Assembly (NCBI RefSeq): GCF_039545055.1
Contig: NZ_BAABRP010000001.1
Location: 310,001-374,000 of the forward strand
Origin: Deinococcus carri
GTDB taxonomy: Bacteria > Deinococcota > Deinococci > Deinococcales > Deinococcaceae
DNA length: 64,000 bases
Direction of reading: 5' to 3'
Below, piece by piece: positions 47,407 to 63,271 of the stretch (the stretch's first letter is position 1; the number at the start of each line of letters is the position of its first letter). The position numbers and the translations under genes are program-made. The notes under the pieces are model-generated. The model saw nothing but the letters and a program-made list of their open reading frames with translations. It had not been told where the DNA came from and made no database searches.

Positions 47407-48104
47407 GCCCGCGCGGGGGCACCCAGGCGGGCGAGCATTCCGCGCACGACCTGCTTGGCGTGGCGGGCCACCAGCGGCATGAAGGTCCGGTAGTCCACGT
47501 TCGCGTCGTGATCGGCGGTGTCGCTGACCGAGCGAATCACCACGAAGGGCACGCCCGCCTTCGCGCACACCTGGGCGACCGCCGCGCCCTCCATCTCCGC
47601 GCAGGCCGCGCCGAATTGCGTCCAGAGGCGCTGCACGCCCTCCCTGGAGGCGATGAACTGGTCGCCGCTCGCCACCCGGCCCTCCAGCACGCGCACGCCC
47701 TCCACCTCAGCGGCCGCGTCCAGCGCGGCGGCCCGCAGGTGTTCGTCGGCGGGCCAGGCGGGGGCCTCGCTGGGAATGGTGCCCAGCGCGTAGCCCAGCG
47801 CGGTCACGTCCACGTCGTGCTGCACGAGGTCGGTGCTCACCACGATGTCGCCCACACGCAGCTCCGGGTGAACGCCGCCCGCCACCCCGGTAAAAATCAC
47901 GCGGGTCGCGCCCGCCATCAGCAGGTGCGTGGCGGTCAGCGCCGCGTTCACCTTGCCGATGCCGCCCCGCGTAAGCAGCACCGGCACGCCGTCCAGCACA
48001 CCCCGGTAGAGGGTCACGCCGGGGTGCTCCATCGTCTCGCGGTCCCCCAGGTCCGCGAGCAACAACTCGATTTCCTCGTCCATCGCGCCCATGATCGCCA
48101 GCAT
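47403..48104 (-). CDS. mtnN: 5'-methylthioadenosine/S-adenosylhomocysteine nucleosidase
   Basis: Splits MTA and SAH, recycling products of S-adenosylmethionine use. 233 residues. MLAIMGAMDEEIELLLADL is the family opening (catalytic Glu about 12). GGIGKVNAALTATHLL, VASGDQFIAS and AEMEGAAVAQVC (substrate Met-Glu, about 172) are all present, and the catalytic Asp is in RSVSDTADHD. It is the first gene of mtnN-lrgA-lrgB. ATG 48104 is fixed by TACACT, seven bases upstream. Confidence 0.96.
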   Translation of the reverse strand: MLAIMGAMDEEIELLLADLGDRETMEHPGVTLYRGVLDGVPVLLTRGGIGKVNAALTATHLLMAGATRVIFTGVAGGVHPELRVGDIVVSTDLVQHDVDVTALGYALGTIPSEAPAWPADEHLRAAALDAAAEVEGVRVLEGRVASGDQFIASREGVQRLWTQFGAACAEMEGAAVAQVCAKAGVPFVVIRSVSDTADHDANVDYRTFMPLVARHAKQVVRGMLARLGAPARA

Positions 48105-48111
48105 GGGGGTC

Positions 48112-48117
48112 AGTGTA
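48112..48117 (-). promoter_or_regulatory. -10 box of mtnN-lrgAB (leaderless)
   Basis: TACACT on the minus strand, seven bases before ATG 48104; decides the start. Confidence 0.65.
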
Positions 48118-48209
48118 GGGGAAGCTCTCAGCGATCGGCCATCAGCCTTCTGCCCTCCCCCTTGACTCAGGTCATGGTCCTTTCCAACCGGGCGGCGCAA
48201 GCTACCTTC

Positions 48210-48846
<637 letters not shown>

Positions 48847-48850
<4 letters not shown>

Positions 48851-49260
48851 CGCAGCCTCTTCCCCTTACCCACCCGGACGCGCTGTTCGCCCGCCTGGGC
48901 AACGAGGCGCTGCGGCGCGTGCTGTGGGCCTTTTACGAGAAGGCAACGCGCGACGAGCTGCTCGGCCCCGTCTTTACCCGCAAGATCGGGCCGTTTCCGC
49001 GGGGAGGCTGGCCGCTGCACATCGCCCGGCTGGAAGGCTTCTGGCGGGCGGTGACGGGCGGGCCGAGCGCCTACCGCGGACAGCCGGGACCCGCGCACGC
49101 CGGCCTGGGTATCGACCCCGCACACTTCGACCGCTGGCTGCTGCTCTGGGAGGAGACGCTGCGCGAACACCTCGACCCGCCGGGGGCCGAGGCGCTGCTG
49201 ACCCTTGCCCGGCGGATGCGCGTCACCCTGGAGCGGCACGCCGCCGGGGAGAATCCGTGA
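48847..49260 (+). CDS. Truncated hemoglobin, group III-like
   Basis: Heme protein of the 2/2 globin fold; group III members are linked to NO or oxygen handling. 137 residues. The pattern LRRVLWAFYEKATRDELLGPVF, then LHIARLEGFWRAVTGG, and HFDRWLLLWEETLREHL follows the group. The proximal His (F8) is probably in GQPGPAHAGLG (about 81). The group II Trp-G8 equivalent is the Trp of FDRWLLLW. It is the third gene of the four-gene overlap cluster. Confidence 0.9.
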
Positions 49261-49535
49261 AGCGCACCCCGCCTCCGCAGGTGCTCGCGGCGACCGCGGG
49301 GGGTAGCAGCCTCCTCTTTCACCTGGACGCCGGAGAGGGCCTGCCCCGCCACCAGCACCCGCAGAACCAGGTCGTGATGGCCGTCCTGAGCGGTGCGCTG
49401 TACGTCACCACCGACGTGGGAACCCGCGCGCTCTCGGCCGCCGAGGTCATCATCCACGAGGGCGGGCAGCCCCTCGCGCTGGCGGCCACCGCGCCAGGAA
49501 CGCGGGTGCTGGTCACGCTGCTCGGTGGCGCGTAG
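49257..49535 (+). CDS. Small cupin-domain protein
   Basis: 92 residues forming a single cupin barrel: AGEGLPRHQHPQNQVVMAVLSG supplies the metal-type His pair (HQHPQNQ), and the second motif (EVIIHEGGQPLALAATAPGTRVLVTL) is reduced. Such proteins often bind a small metal or ligand and act as sensors. GTG 49257 overlaps the hemoglobin stop by four bases. It closes the cluster; a Crp/Fnr gene follows after 49 bases. Confidence 0.85.
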   Translation: MKRTPPPQVLAATAGGSSLLFHLDAGEGLPRHQHPQNQVVMAVLSGALYVTTDVGTRALSAAEVIIHEGGQPLALAATAPGTRVLVTLLGGA

Positions 49536-49584
49536 GGGAGGGGTTCTCTCCGGCCAGGCCTCCGGCGTGGCAGCATCAGGGAAC

Positions 49585-50304
<720 letters not shown>

Positions 50305-50334
50305 GCTGCCCGCCCCCGGCCGCTCCTCTCGGCG

Positions 50335-50340
50335 TATCCT
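50335..50340 (+). promoter_or_regulatory. -10 box of the malY-like gene (leaderless)
   Basis: TATCCT, six bases before ATG 50347. Confidence 0.65.
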
Positions 50341-50346
50341 CCCCTT

Positions 50347-51576
<1,230 letters not shown>

Positions 51577-52497
51577 CACAGGGGTTGGCAGGGGGCTGTG
51601 AGAAGGCGGCCCGCTTCCAGAACAGGCGACTCATACGGGACGAAGTGGCTTTGCTGACATCAAGATGGATGGCCTGCCCCCTCTCCCCCTGCGGGTGACT
51701 CGTAGAGCTGCGTAGCAGAGGGATGGGGAGAGGGGGCGACCGGGCAGCCTGCACGCTCCCTGGATGCTGAGGACTCATTTTCATTCCGTGTCAGCCGCTG
51801 GATGAAGGCTGATTGGGCCTGTCGAGGGTGCTTGACGTTTGGCGGGGCATCCGGCGGCGGGGCCGGGCTTTTGGCTCTGATTGTGGGGCGGGATGTTTTT
51901 TAGGGCAGGCCATCTTGTAGCGAGCTTCCCCCCGCCCCCCAGCCCCCCTACCCCCCCACCGGGGGGCAGGGGGGAGCTTTTCGCTGCGCTCGGCAAGGGG
52001 GTTCCTGGCGTTGGAAGGGTTGCCAGGCTTTGCCCCGGTTTCCCGCTGGTTGCCAGGTCCAGCCCACCGGGCGGCCTAGGGCCTGGCGGCCCGAACGGCT
52101 CCTCATCCGGGCCTGACCGCTTGCAGGGTGGGACCTGGGCATCGGCTCCAAAGTTTGAAAAGACAGGGGAGGCGATAGCTCTGGCTGGTTGGGGGTGGCA
52201 AAGAGGAGAAGGGCGTTGGACGGGCTTATTGCTCCTCCCCCTTGAGGGGGGAGGCCGGGTGGGGGTGAACAGGCCTGGCGTCGGAGAGCAACCGGAGGTG
52301 TCCTTCCAGCAGAACCCCGCCCACTTCACCCCGGAGCATTTGTCGTAAAGATAGCTGCGTCTTTTGACCCTCTCCCCTGGCGGGACTCGTAGAGCTGCGG
52401 AGCAGAGAGGGCCTTGCTTCGCCAGGGGAGAGGGATTCTTTTGACGTCAAAGTCTCTAACCCCTTCACCCTTCCCCACGTGCCTCCAAGCCCCGTGG
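51577..52497. other. 920-base gene-free stretch filled with repeats
   Basis: I see no gene. It holds a TGATACGG-family element (51631-51793), a G+C-rich run with short complementary C and G tracts (about 51929-51980), direct copies of TTGCCAGG, a CTCCCCC/GGGGGGAG hairpin (52231-52252), the word GAGCATTTGTCGTAA (52336-52350, also at 17206), and a hairpin with a 15-bp stem, CCCTCTCCCCTGGCG/CGCCAGGGGAGAGGG (about 52370-52434), before hisG. Base use in the remaining open frames is unlike the neighbours. Confidence 0.75.
51631..51793. repeat. TGATACGG-family element, long variant
   Basis: 163 bases, left end TCATACGGGACGAAG, right end CATTCCGTGTCA. The interior is homologous to 55843-55982 (GACATCAAGATGGATGGCC, GGGGCGACCGGGCAGC, GAGGACTCATTTT), with an added ACTCGTAGAGCTGCGTAGCA segment also present at 52387. 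Confidence 0.9.
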
Positions 52498-54308
<1,811 letters not shown>

Positions 54309-54315
54309 GGGGCGC

Positions 54316-54321
54316 ATTAAA
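54316..54321 (-). promoter_or_regulatory. -10 box of hisZG (leaderless)
   Basis: TTTAAT on the minus strand, seven bases before GTG 54308; it argues against the ATG at 54317. Confidence 0.55.
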
Positions 54322-54446
54322 GCACTCCGGACCGGGGAGGGGGAGGCCAGTGCAGTCGGCCAGTGCAGGCATGAGGGGTGAGAACAGGTGCACTTCTGCC
54401 CTGGCCTGCCCCTGCCCCATGCCTCAACACCCACAACTCCTCCCTC

Positions 54447-54452
54447 TATACT
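54447..54452 (+). promoter_or_regulatory. -10 box of the lipoprotein gene (leaderless)
   Basis: TATACT, seven bases before ATG 54460. Confidence 0.7.
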
Positions 54453-54459
54453 CCTCCCC

Positions 54460-55032
54460 ATGCGCCGCGCCGTCCCCGCCCTCCTCCTGCTCGTGCCCCT
54501 GCTGGGCGGCTGTGCCCGCACGGCCGACACCTTCAAGCCGCACATCGTGGTCACCAGTCCCGACGGCGGTGGGGTGAGCCGGGCGCGCAGCTTCACGGTG
54601 CAGGGCTACGTGCTCGACGACCAGGGGGTCAAGCAGATCACCGTCAACGGCGAGCCGGTGCCGATCAAGCCCGGCAGCCGCAAGATCGCCAATTTCGCGT
54701 TCCAGACGCAGCTTGGGCAGGCCCGCGGCGAGTACACCATCGAGGCGCGCGACCGGGCGGGCAACGAGAGCCGGCTGGTGCTGCCCGTCGCCGTGGACGG
54801 CACGCCGCCCACCGCCAAGGTCACGCGGTTCGAGCGCGAGCGCAACGTGATTCGCGTGACCGGGGTCGCCACCGACAACAACCGGGTGACCCAGGTGATC
54901 GTAGACGGCAACCGCCTGAATATCACGCCGGGAGCGCGGGTAGACTTCTACGCCGAGACGACGGGGGTCTATGCCGACATCCAGGTGATCGACGGGGCCG
55001 GAAACGTCACCAAACTGCGCGCACAACGCTGA
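54460..55032 (+). CDS. Lipoprotein with Ig-like beta repeats
   Basis: 190 residues. A lipobox signal peptide ends at LVPLLGGC (Cys about 19). Two similar beta-sandwich modules follow: one with SFTVQGYVLDDQGVKQITVNGEPV then EYTIEARDRAGNE, the other with VIRVTGVATDNNRVTQVIVDGN then VIDGAGNVTKL. Each resembles an Ig-like/Big-type surface domain. It probably sits in the outer layers of the cell envelope. Function unknown. Confidence 0.85.
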   Translation: MRRAVPALLLLVPLLGGCARTADTFKPHIVVTSPDGGGVSRARSFTVQGYVLDDQGVKQITVNGEPVPIKPGSRKIANFAFQTQLGQARGEYTIEARDRAGNESRLVLPVAVDGTPPTAKVTRFERERNVIRVTGVATDNNRVTQVIVDGNRLNITPGARVDFYAETTGVYADIQVIDGAGNVTKLRAQR

Positions 55033-55071
55033 GGTTCGCCTCCCTTCACAGTCCCGCGCGCGGCAGCCCGC

Positions 55072-55077
55072 TAGCCT
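55072..55077 (+). promoter_or_regulatory. -10 box of the endonuclease III-like gene (leaderless)
   Basis: TAGCCT, six bases before GTG 55084. Confidence 0.6.
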
Positions 55078-55083
55078 GTCGCC

Positions 55084-55845
55084 GTGCCGCGCGCCCCTGC
55101 CTCCCCCCGGCCCACCCCTGCCCAGGAGGTGCCGCCGCCCGCGCACCTGCCCGAGATCATGCGCCGCCTCGTGGAGGCGTACCTGCCCGCGCCGCTGACC
55201 CCGCACGTCAGCCGGGAGCCGCTGAACGACCTGATCCAGACCATCCTCGCGCAGCAGAACACCTCGGCCCTGACCCGGCGGCAGTTCGGGGCGCTCAGGG
55301 CGGCCTACCCGGTCTGGGAAGCGGCCCTCGCCGACGGCCCGGATGGGGTCGAGGCCGTGCTGCGCGCGGCGGGGGGCGGGCTGGCCCGCACCAAGGCCGA
55401 CTACATCTGGAACGTGCTGCACCGCCTGGAGGAGCTGCGCCCGCCGGAGGAGGCGGATGCTCCCCTCAGCCTGCGCGTGCTGCGAACCATGAGCGACGCC
55501 GATGCCCGCGCCCTGCTGGAAGCGTTGCCCGGCGTGGGCATGAAGACGGCCTCACTCCTGCTGCTCTTCGACCTGGCCCGCCCCGCGATTCCCATCGAGA
55601 ACAACATCTGGCGCGTGGCCGGGCGGCTGGACCTGATTCCGGCGCGCTGGAACCTCCTCAAGGCCGAACGCTGGTTCGACGAGGTGCTGGTGCGCGACTG
55701 GGCTACCCGCGCGACCTTCCATGTCTCCGCCATCCGCCACGGCCGGCAGACCTGCCTTTCCCGCCGCCCCCGCTGCGAGGTCTGCGTGCTGCAAGACCTC
55801 TGCCCCTCGGTGGGCCTGTTCCTGGGCGGTGAGGACGAGGACTGA
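55084..55845 (+). CDS. Endonuclease III-like HhH-GPD protein with [4Fe-4S] cluster
   Basis: Base-excision repair family. 253 residues. The core has NDLIQTILAQQNTSALT, the helix-hairpin-helix ALPGVGMKTASLLLLF with the catalytic-type Lys, and a four-Cys cluster (CX6CX2CX5C, near the C-terminus from CLSRRPRC). The Asp that completes the active site in Nth (VDTHVxRV) is replaced by Glu-Asn (IENNIWRV). The protein may be altered in specificity or lack lyase activity. Deinococcus carries several Nth paralogs; this is one of the divergent ones. The TGA stop is the left end of a TGATACGG element. Confidence 0.88.
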   Translation: MPRAPASPRPTPAQEVPPPAHLPEIMRRLVEAYLPAPLTPHVSREPLNDLIQTILAQQNTSALTRRQFGALRAAYPVWEAALADGPDGVEAVLRAAGGGLARTKADYIWNVLHRLEELRPPEEADAPLSLRVLRTMSDADARALLEALPGVGMKTASLLLLFDLARPAIPIENNIWRVAGRLDLIPARWNLLKAERWFDEVLVRDWATRATFHVSAIRHGRQTCLSRRPRCEVCVLQDLCPSVGLFLGGEDED

Positions 55846-55982
55846 TACGGAATGAAGTTGATTCGTTGACATCAAGATGGATGGCCTACCCCCTCTCCCC
55901 CTGCGGGAGAGGGTTGGGGAGAGGGGGCGACCGGGCAGCTTGCATACCTCCCAGATGCCGAGGACTCATTTTAGTTCCGTAT
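55843..55982. repeat. TGATACGG-family element overlapping the stop of the endonuclease gene
   Basis: 140 bases with TGATACGGAA at the left and TTCCGTAT at the right. The interior matches 51631-51793. Confidence 0.9.
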
Positions 55983-56037
55983 GCGTATGGTGCCTGGCTG
56001 GCCGCCCCGCGCGAGCTGTTCGGCCCCCGCACCGGCT

Positions 56038-56820
56038 CTAGCGCCGCTCCCTCTCGCCGGGTGGGGGCACGGTTCCTCCCGCCTCCTCCACACGCTGCCG
56101 GATCACCGTGCGGGCAGCGCGGACGGTAAACAGCATGACGATGCCCGCGAACAGCATCGTGAAGTAGATAAAGGCGCGCGGCACCTCCACCCCGAAGGCC
56201 TCCCCGACCAGGGTGGAGCCGATCAGCAGCAGGAAGGCGGCGGCCAGCAGCTTCAGCGGCGGGTGTTCGTCCAGGTAGCGCGAGATCGGGCCGCTGGCGG
56301 CGATCATCACCAGCATCGCCAGCACGACGGCGGCGATCATCACCGGGAGGTTCCCGCTGACGCCGACTGCCGTGATCACGCTGTCCAGGCTGAAGACAAG
56401 GTCCAGCAGCGGAATCTGGAAGATCACGCTCGCCAGCGTCACGCGCGGGGCGTCCGGTTCTTCCACCCCCAGCGGATTGCGGGCCATGTTCGACAGCTCG
56501 CGCACGCTCTTGATCATCAGGAAGAGGCCGCCCGCCAGCAGCACCAGGTCACGGATGCTCAGATCCTGCCCGAACAGGCTCAGGACCGGCGCGGTCAGGC
56601 GGGTCAGCCAGGTCACGCTGGCGAGCAGGGCAATGCGCGTGACGACAGCCAGCACCAGCCCCAGCGTCCGCGCGAACGCCTGCTGGGCGCGTGGCAACCG
56701 CCCGGCCAGCAGCGTGATAAAGACGATGTTGTCGATTCCCAGCACCAGTTCCAGCAGCGTGAGGCTCAGCACCGCGACCCACGCTTCCGGCGTACTCAGG
56801 GCGGACAGGAAGGCCTGCAT
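56038..56820 (-). CDS. TerC-family membrane protein (paralog 1)
   Basis: 260 residues with about seven helices. LTLLELVLGIDNIVFITLLAGRLP (about 20-43) and LDLVFSLDSVITAVGVSG (about 137-154) each carry the conserved acidic pair inside the membrane that marks TerC/Alx metal-ion exporters (manganese or tellurite-related in characterised members). The tail is acidic/basic and short. A TACCCT box lies six bases before ATG 56820. A second copy follows at 57134, separated by a repeat element. Confidence 0.92.
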   Translation of the reverse strand: MQAFLSALSTPEAWVAVLSLTLLELVLGIDNIVFITLLAGRLPRAQQAFARTLGLVLAVVTRIALLASVTWLTRLTAPVLSLFGQDLSIRDLVLLAGGLFLMIKSVRELSNMARNPLGVEEPDAPRVTLASVIFQIPLLDLVFSLDSVITAVGVSGNLPVMIAAVVLAMLVMIAASGPISRYLDEHPPLKLLAAAFLLLIGSTLVGEAFGVEVPRAFIYFTMLFAGIVMLFTVRAARTVIRQRVEEAGGTVPPPGERERR

Positions 56821-56826
56821 GGCGTG

Positions 56827-56832
56827 AGGGTA
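56827..56832 (-). promoter_or_regulatory. -10 box of terC paralog 1 (leaderless)
   Basis: TACCCT on the minus strand, six bases before ATG 56820. Confidence 0.55.
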
Positions 56833-56934
56833 CGCCGCCCGCCCGGCCTCTGCCCTCCGGTTTTCCTCACCTTTGGCGGGCAAAGGGAGGGGGGCCGAAC
56901 CCCCACGGGTCCAGCCCCCTGCGTCGCCCCGTAG

Positions 56935-57133
56935 CTGATACCAACTTCAGGTGAGTCGTAGACGAACCCGAGCGGGGCGAGCAGAAGAAAAGACCGGCTT
57001 GCGGCGATGGACCATGAGCGGGTGAGCCTACAGGGTTCCCAGCAAGAAAGGCGAAGGGCCGCCCCTGAGCCTCCGGCCAGTGGAGAACATCCGGTGTTTC
57101 GTCCGGATGTTCTGGAATCAGAGCAAGTTGGTC

Positions 57134-57137
<4 letters not shown>
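56935..57137. repeat. ATACC/GGTAT-family element, copy 2
   Basis: 203 bases, inverted relative to copy 1 (39919-40136). Ends GATACCAAC and GTTGGTCTC. The stop codon of terC paralog 2 (57134-57136) is inside its right end. Confidence 0.9.
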
Positions 57138-58847
<1,710 letters not shown>

Positions 58848-58881
58848 AGGGGCGAACGTCCTTGTGCAGCGGGTGCGGGGG

Positions 58882-60030
<1,149 letters not shown>

Positions 60031-60036
60031 AGGGGC

Positions 60037-60042
60037 AGTGTA
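60037..60042 (-). promoter_or_regulatory. -10 box of lysA (leaderless)
   Basis: TACACT on the minus strand, six bases before GTG 60030; decides the start. Confidence 0.65.
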
Positions 60043-60060
60043 GGGGAGCGCCGCGCCCCC

Positions 60061-61041
60061 TCAATCCCCGGAGGCCAGTTGCCCCACGAAGACCTCGACC
60101 ACGCGGGGGTCGAGTTGCCGCCCCGCCTGGTTCCGCAACTCCGCCAGCGCCTCCTGCCGGGTCCAGGCCCGTTTGTAGGGCCGCTCGCTGATGAGGGCGT
60201 CGTACACGTCCACCACGGCAAAAATCCGGGCCAGCAGGGGAATGGCCTCACCCTTCAGGCGGTCGGGGTAGCCCTGTCCGTCCCAGCGTTCGTGGTGGTG
60301 GCGCACCAGCTCCAGCGCGGGCGGCGGAATGAAGCCCAGCGCGTCTGCCAGCCGCTCACCCTCGGCGGCGTGGGTCTGCATTTCCGCGCGCTCCTCCTGG
60401 GTCAGGGGTCCGGGTTTCAGCAGGATGCGGTCGGGCACGGCCATCTTCCCCAGGTCGTGCAGGTAGGCCCCCAGGCGCAGGGCGTCCAGTTGCTCCTGCC
60501 CGAGGCCCAGCGCCAGCCCCAGCCGCAGGACTTCTCCCGTCACCCGGTCGGTGTGCCCCTGGGTTTCCCGGTCGCGGGCTTCCAGCGCCAGCCCCAGCGC
60601 CCGCAGGGCCGCTTCCCGCGCGGCCAACGCCGCCTGTTCGGCCCGTTTGCGCTCCTCGATATCGGTGCAGGTGCCTACCCAGGCCACCCCGCGCCCCGAC
60701 TCGTCCGTCACCCGCACGCCCCGAATCAGGAACCAGCGGTAGGCCCCGTCCCGCCGCCGCAGCCGGTACTCGATGGCGTAGTTCTCGCCATTGGTGATGG
60801 ACGTTTTCCAGCGGGCCAGGGTGGGCGCGAGGTCTTCGGGGTGCAGCGCCTCCTCGAAGCCGAAGCCCAGCGCCTCCCCCGTCAGGCCGGTGTACTCCGC
60901 CCAGCGCCCGTTGATGTGATGCCAGAGGCCCTCGGCGTCCGCCGTCCACAGCATCACCGGCATGGCGTTCAGGAGACTCAGGTAGGCCTGTTCGGAGTGG
61001 AGGCCGACCAGCGTCTCAAGGAACGTCTGTGAGGTGGTCAT
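60061..61041 (-). CDS. PAS and HD-GYP domain protein (cyclic-di-GMP phosphodiesterase type)
   Basis: 326 residues, no membrane helix. The PAS domain (about 20-135) includes LLNAMPVMLWTADAEGLWHHIN, WAEYTGLTGEAL and the PAC tail WVGTCTDIEERKRAE. The HD-GYP domain follows: GAYLHDLGKMAVPD (HD pair about 205), HHHERWDGQGYPDRLKGEAIPL (GYP about 270) and IFAVVDVYDALISERPYK. All motifs needed for c-di-GMP hydrolysis are present. A -35 (TTGAGC, 61070-61075), a 17-base gap and GACAAT (61047-61052) lie directly upstream. Confidence 0.95.
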   Translation of the reverse strand: MTTSQTFLETLVGLHSEQAYLSLLNAMPVMLWTADAEGLWHHINGRWAEYTGLTGEALGFGFEEALHPEDLAPTLARWKTSITNGENYAIEYRLRRRDGAYRWFLIRGVRVTDESGRGVAWVGTCTDIEERKRAEQAALAAREAALRALGLALEARDRETQGHTDRVTGEVLRLGLALGLGQEQLDALRLGAYLHDLGKMAVPDRILLKPGPLTQEERAEMQTHAAEGERLADALGFIPPPALELVRHHHERWDGQGYPDRLKGEAIPLLARIFAVVDVYDALISERPYKRAWTRQEALAELRNQAGRQLDPRVVEVFVGQLASGD

Positions 61042-61046
61042 GGGCT

Positions 61047-61075
61047 ATTGTCCCGGTCAAGACAGACCAGCTCAA
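61047..61075 (-). promoter_or_regulatory. -35/-10 promoter of the HD-GYP gene
   Basis: On the minus strand TTGAGC, then exactly 17 bases, then GACAAT, with ATG 61041 five bases on. Confidence 0.65.
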
Positions 61076-61186
61076 GCCCGACAGTAGGGCCACGACGTTC
61101 ATCTGTGGGGGGAGTCCGGGGCCGGGGCGCACCCTTCAGGCCATCCGGCGCATGTCTTTTCCGCCGCGCACCGTCACTCTTTTCCC

Positions 61187-61945
61187 ATGCGCCTCACCCT
61201 GCACCCCAGCCTGCGCGAATTGCGCACCTTGTACGACGTGGAAGGCATGATGCCGCGCTTCCGTGCCTACGTGGATTTGATGACGGGCGGGCCGGAGTTC
61301 CTCCCTCTCGGGGCCTTCAGTCCGATGGGGCAGAGGCAGGCCGCCTTTCTGGACGCGCTGCTGGCCCTGGACGCGGAGGGCGAGGCCGCCCGCGAGTGCC
61401 GCCGCGTGGAGGCCGAGCTGGAGGGAATGCCGGACCGCTTCCGCCTGCTGCTGGTCGTGCTGGACGAACCGCGCAACGGTTGGACGCAGCGCTGGCTGAC
61501 GGACGCGGAGTGGCGCTTCCAGGCGAAGTACGACACGCTGCCCCAAAGTTCCCCCGCCGTCGGCTTCGACCGCTGGGTGACGGTGCAGCTCTGGACCGAT
61601 ACGGCCCCCAGCCTGGACACCGTGCGCCGCGAGGTCCGCGCCTCGGTCTGGCGTGCGGCCTGGCAGGCCCGCCACGGCCTTCCCGTCACGCTGCGGCAAA
61701 TGCTCGCGCAGGAGGGCGGTGCGGCGCGCTTCGCGGGGGAGGCCCTGGGTTTCGGCCCCGAGGAACTCGCCTACACCCGCGAGGTGCTGACGCCCCTGCT
61801 GGATTCCGACCACTGGCCCACCTGCTTTGCCGCCCTGTACGGCGACGACGCGGCGCGGGTGGCAGGCTTTCCGCCGCTGGGCCTGAGCCGCCGGGCGGGG
61901 TTCGGGCTGGCGCTGGGGGGTGAAGCTCTGAGCTCTGAGCTCTGA
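61187..61945 (+). CDS. Conserved protein of unknown function
   Basis: 252 residues, not recognised. No signal peptide or membrane helix. It has a basic/acidic mixed composition with many Trp (TQRWLTDAEWRFQAKY, SDHWPTCFAALYGDDA). The C-terminal end (GEALSSEL) is read from the left copy of the inverted repeat around mnmA, so the real end of the ancestral protein may have been changed. CACTCT, six bases before the ATG, is a weak promoter match. Confidence 0.75.
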   Translation: MRLTLHPSLRELRTLYDVEGMMPRFRAYVDLMTGGPEFLPLGAFSPMGQRQAAFLDALLALDAEGEAARECRRVEAELEGMPDRFRLLLVVLDEPRNGWTQRWLTDAEWRFQAKYDTLPQSSPAVGFDRWVTVQLWTDTAPSLDTVRREVRASVWRAAWQARHGLPVTLRQMLAQEGGAARFAGEALGFGPEELAYTREVLTPLLDSDHWPTCFAALYGDDAARVAGFPPLGLSRRAGFGLALGGEALSSEL

Positions 61946-62010
61946 ACGGGCACCAGTCAGCTTCAGCTTTCGGCGTCCGCCATCTTTTTCATAGCTCACG
62001 GCTCAAAGCT
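61922..62010. repeat. Inverted repeat left of mnmA (left arm)
   Basis: About 89 bases: three GAGCTCT-type heptamers, then a unique core (61945-61990), then CATAGCTCACGGCTC. Its reverse complement recurs at 63173-63271, with four heptamers and one extra CATAGCT. Confidence 0.95.
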
Positions 62011-62059
62011 CCTCCCTCACTGTCTCCCGCCCCCCCCGCCTGCTAAGCTCCCCGGCGGT

Positions 62060-63172
<1,113 letters not shown>

Positions 63173-63175
<3 letters not shown>

Positions 63176-63271
63176 GCCGTGAGCTATGAGCTATGAAAAA
63201 GATGGCGGACGCCGAAAGCTGAAGCTGACTGGTGCCCGTTCAGAGCTCAGAGCTCAGAGCTCAGAGCTTCA
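63173..63271. repeat. Inverted repeat right of mnmA (right arm)
   Basis: About 99 bases, reverse complement of 61922-62010. The stop codon of the neighbouring dehydrogenase gene is inside its outer end. Confidence 0.95.

Noticed and set aside
51881..52348. 155-codon frame in the repeat patch
   Set aside because: Proline/glycine low complexity produced by C/G tracts; no promoter and no family similarity.
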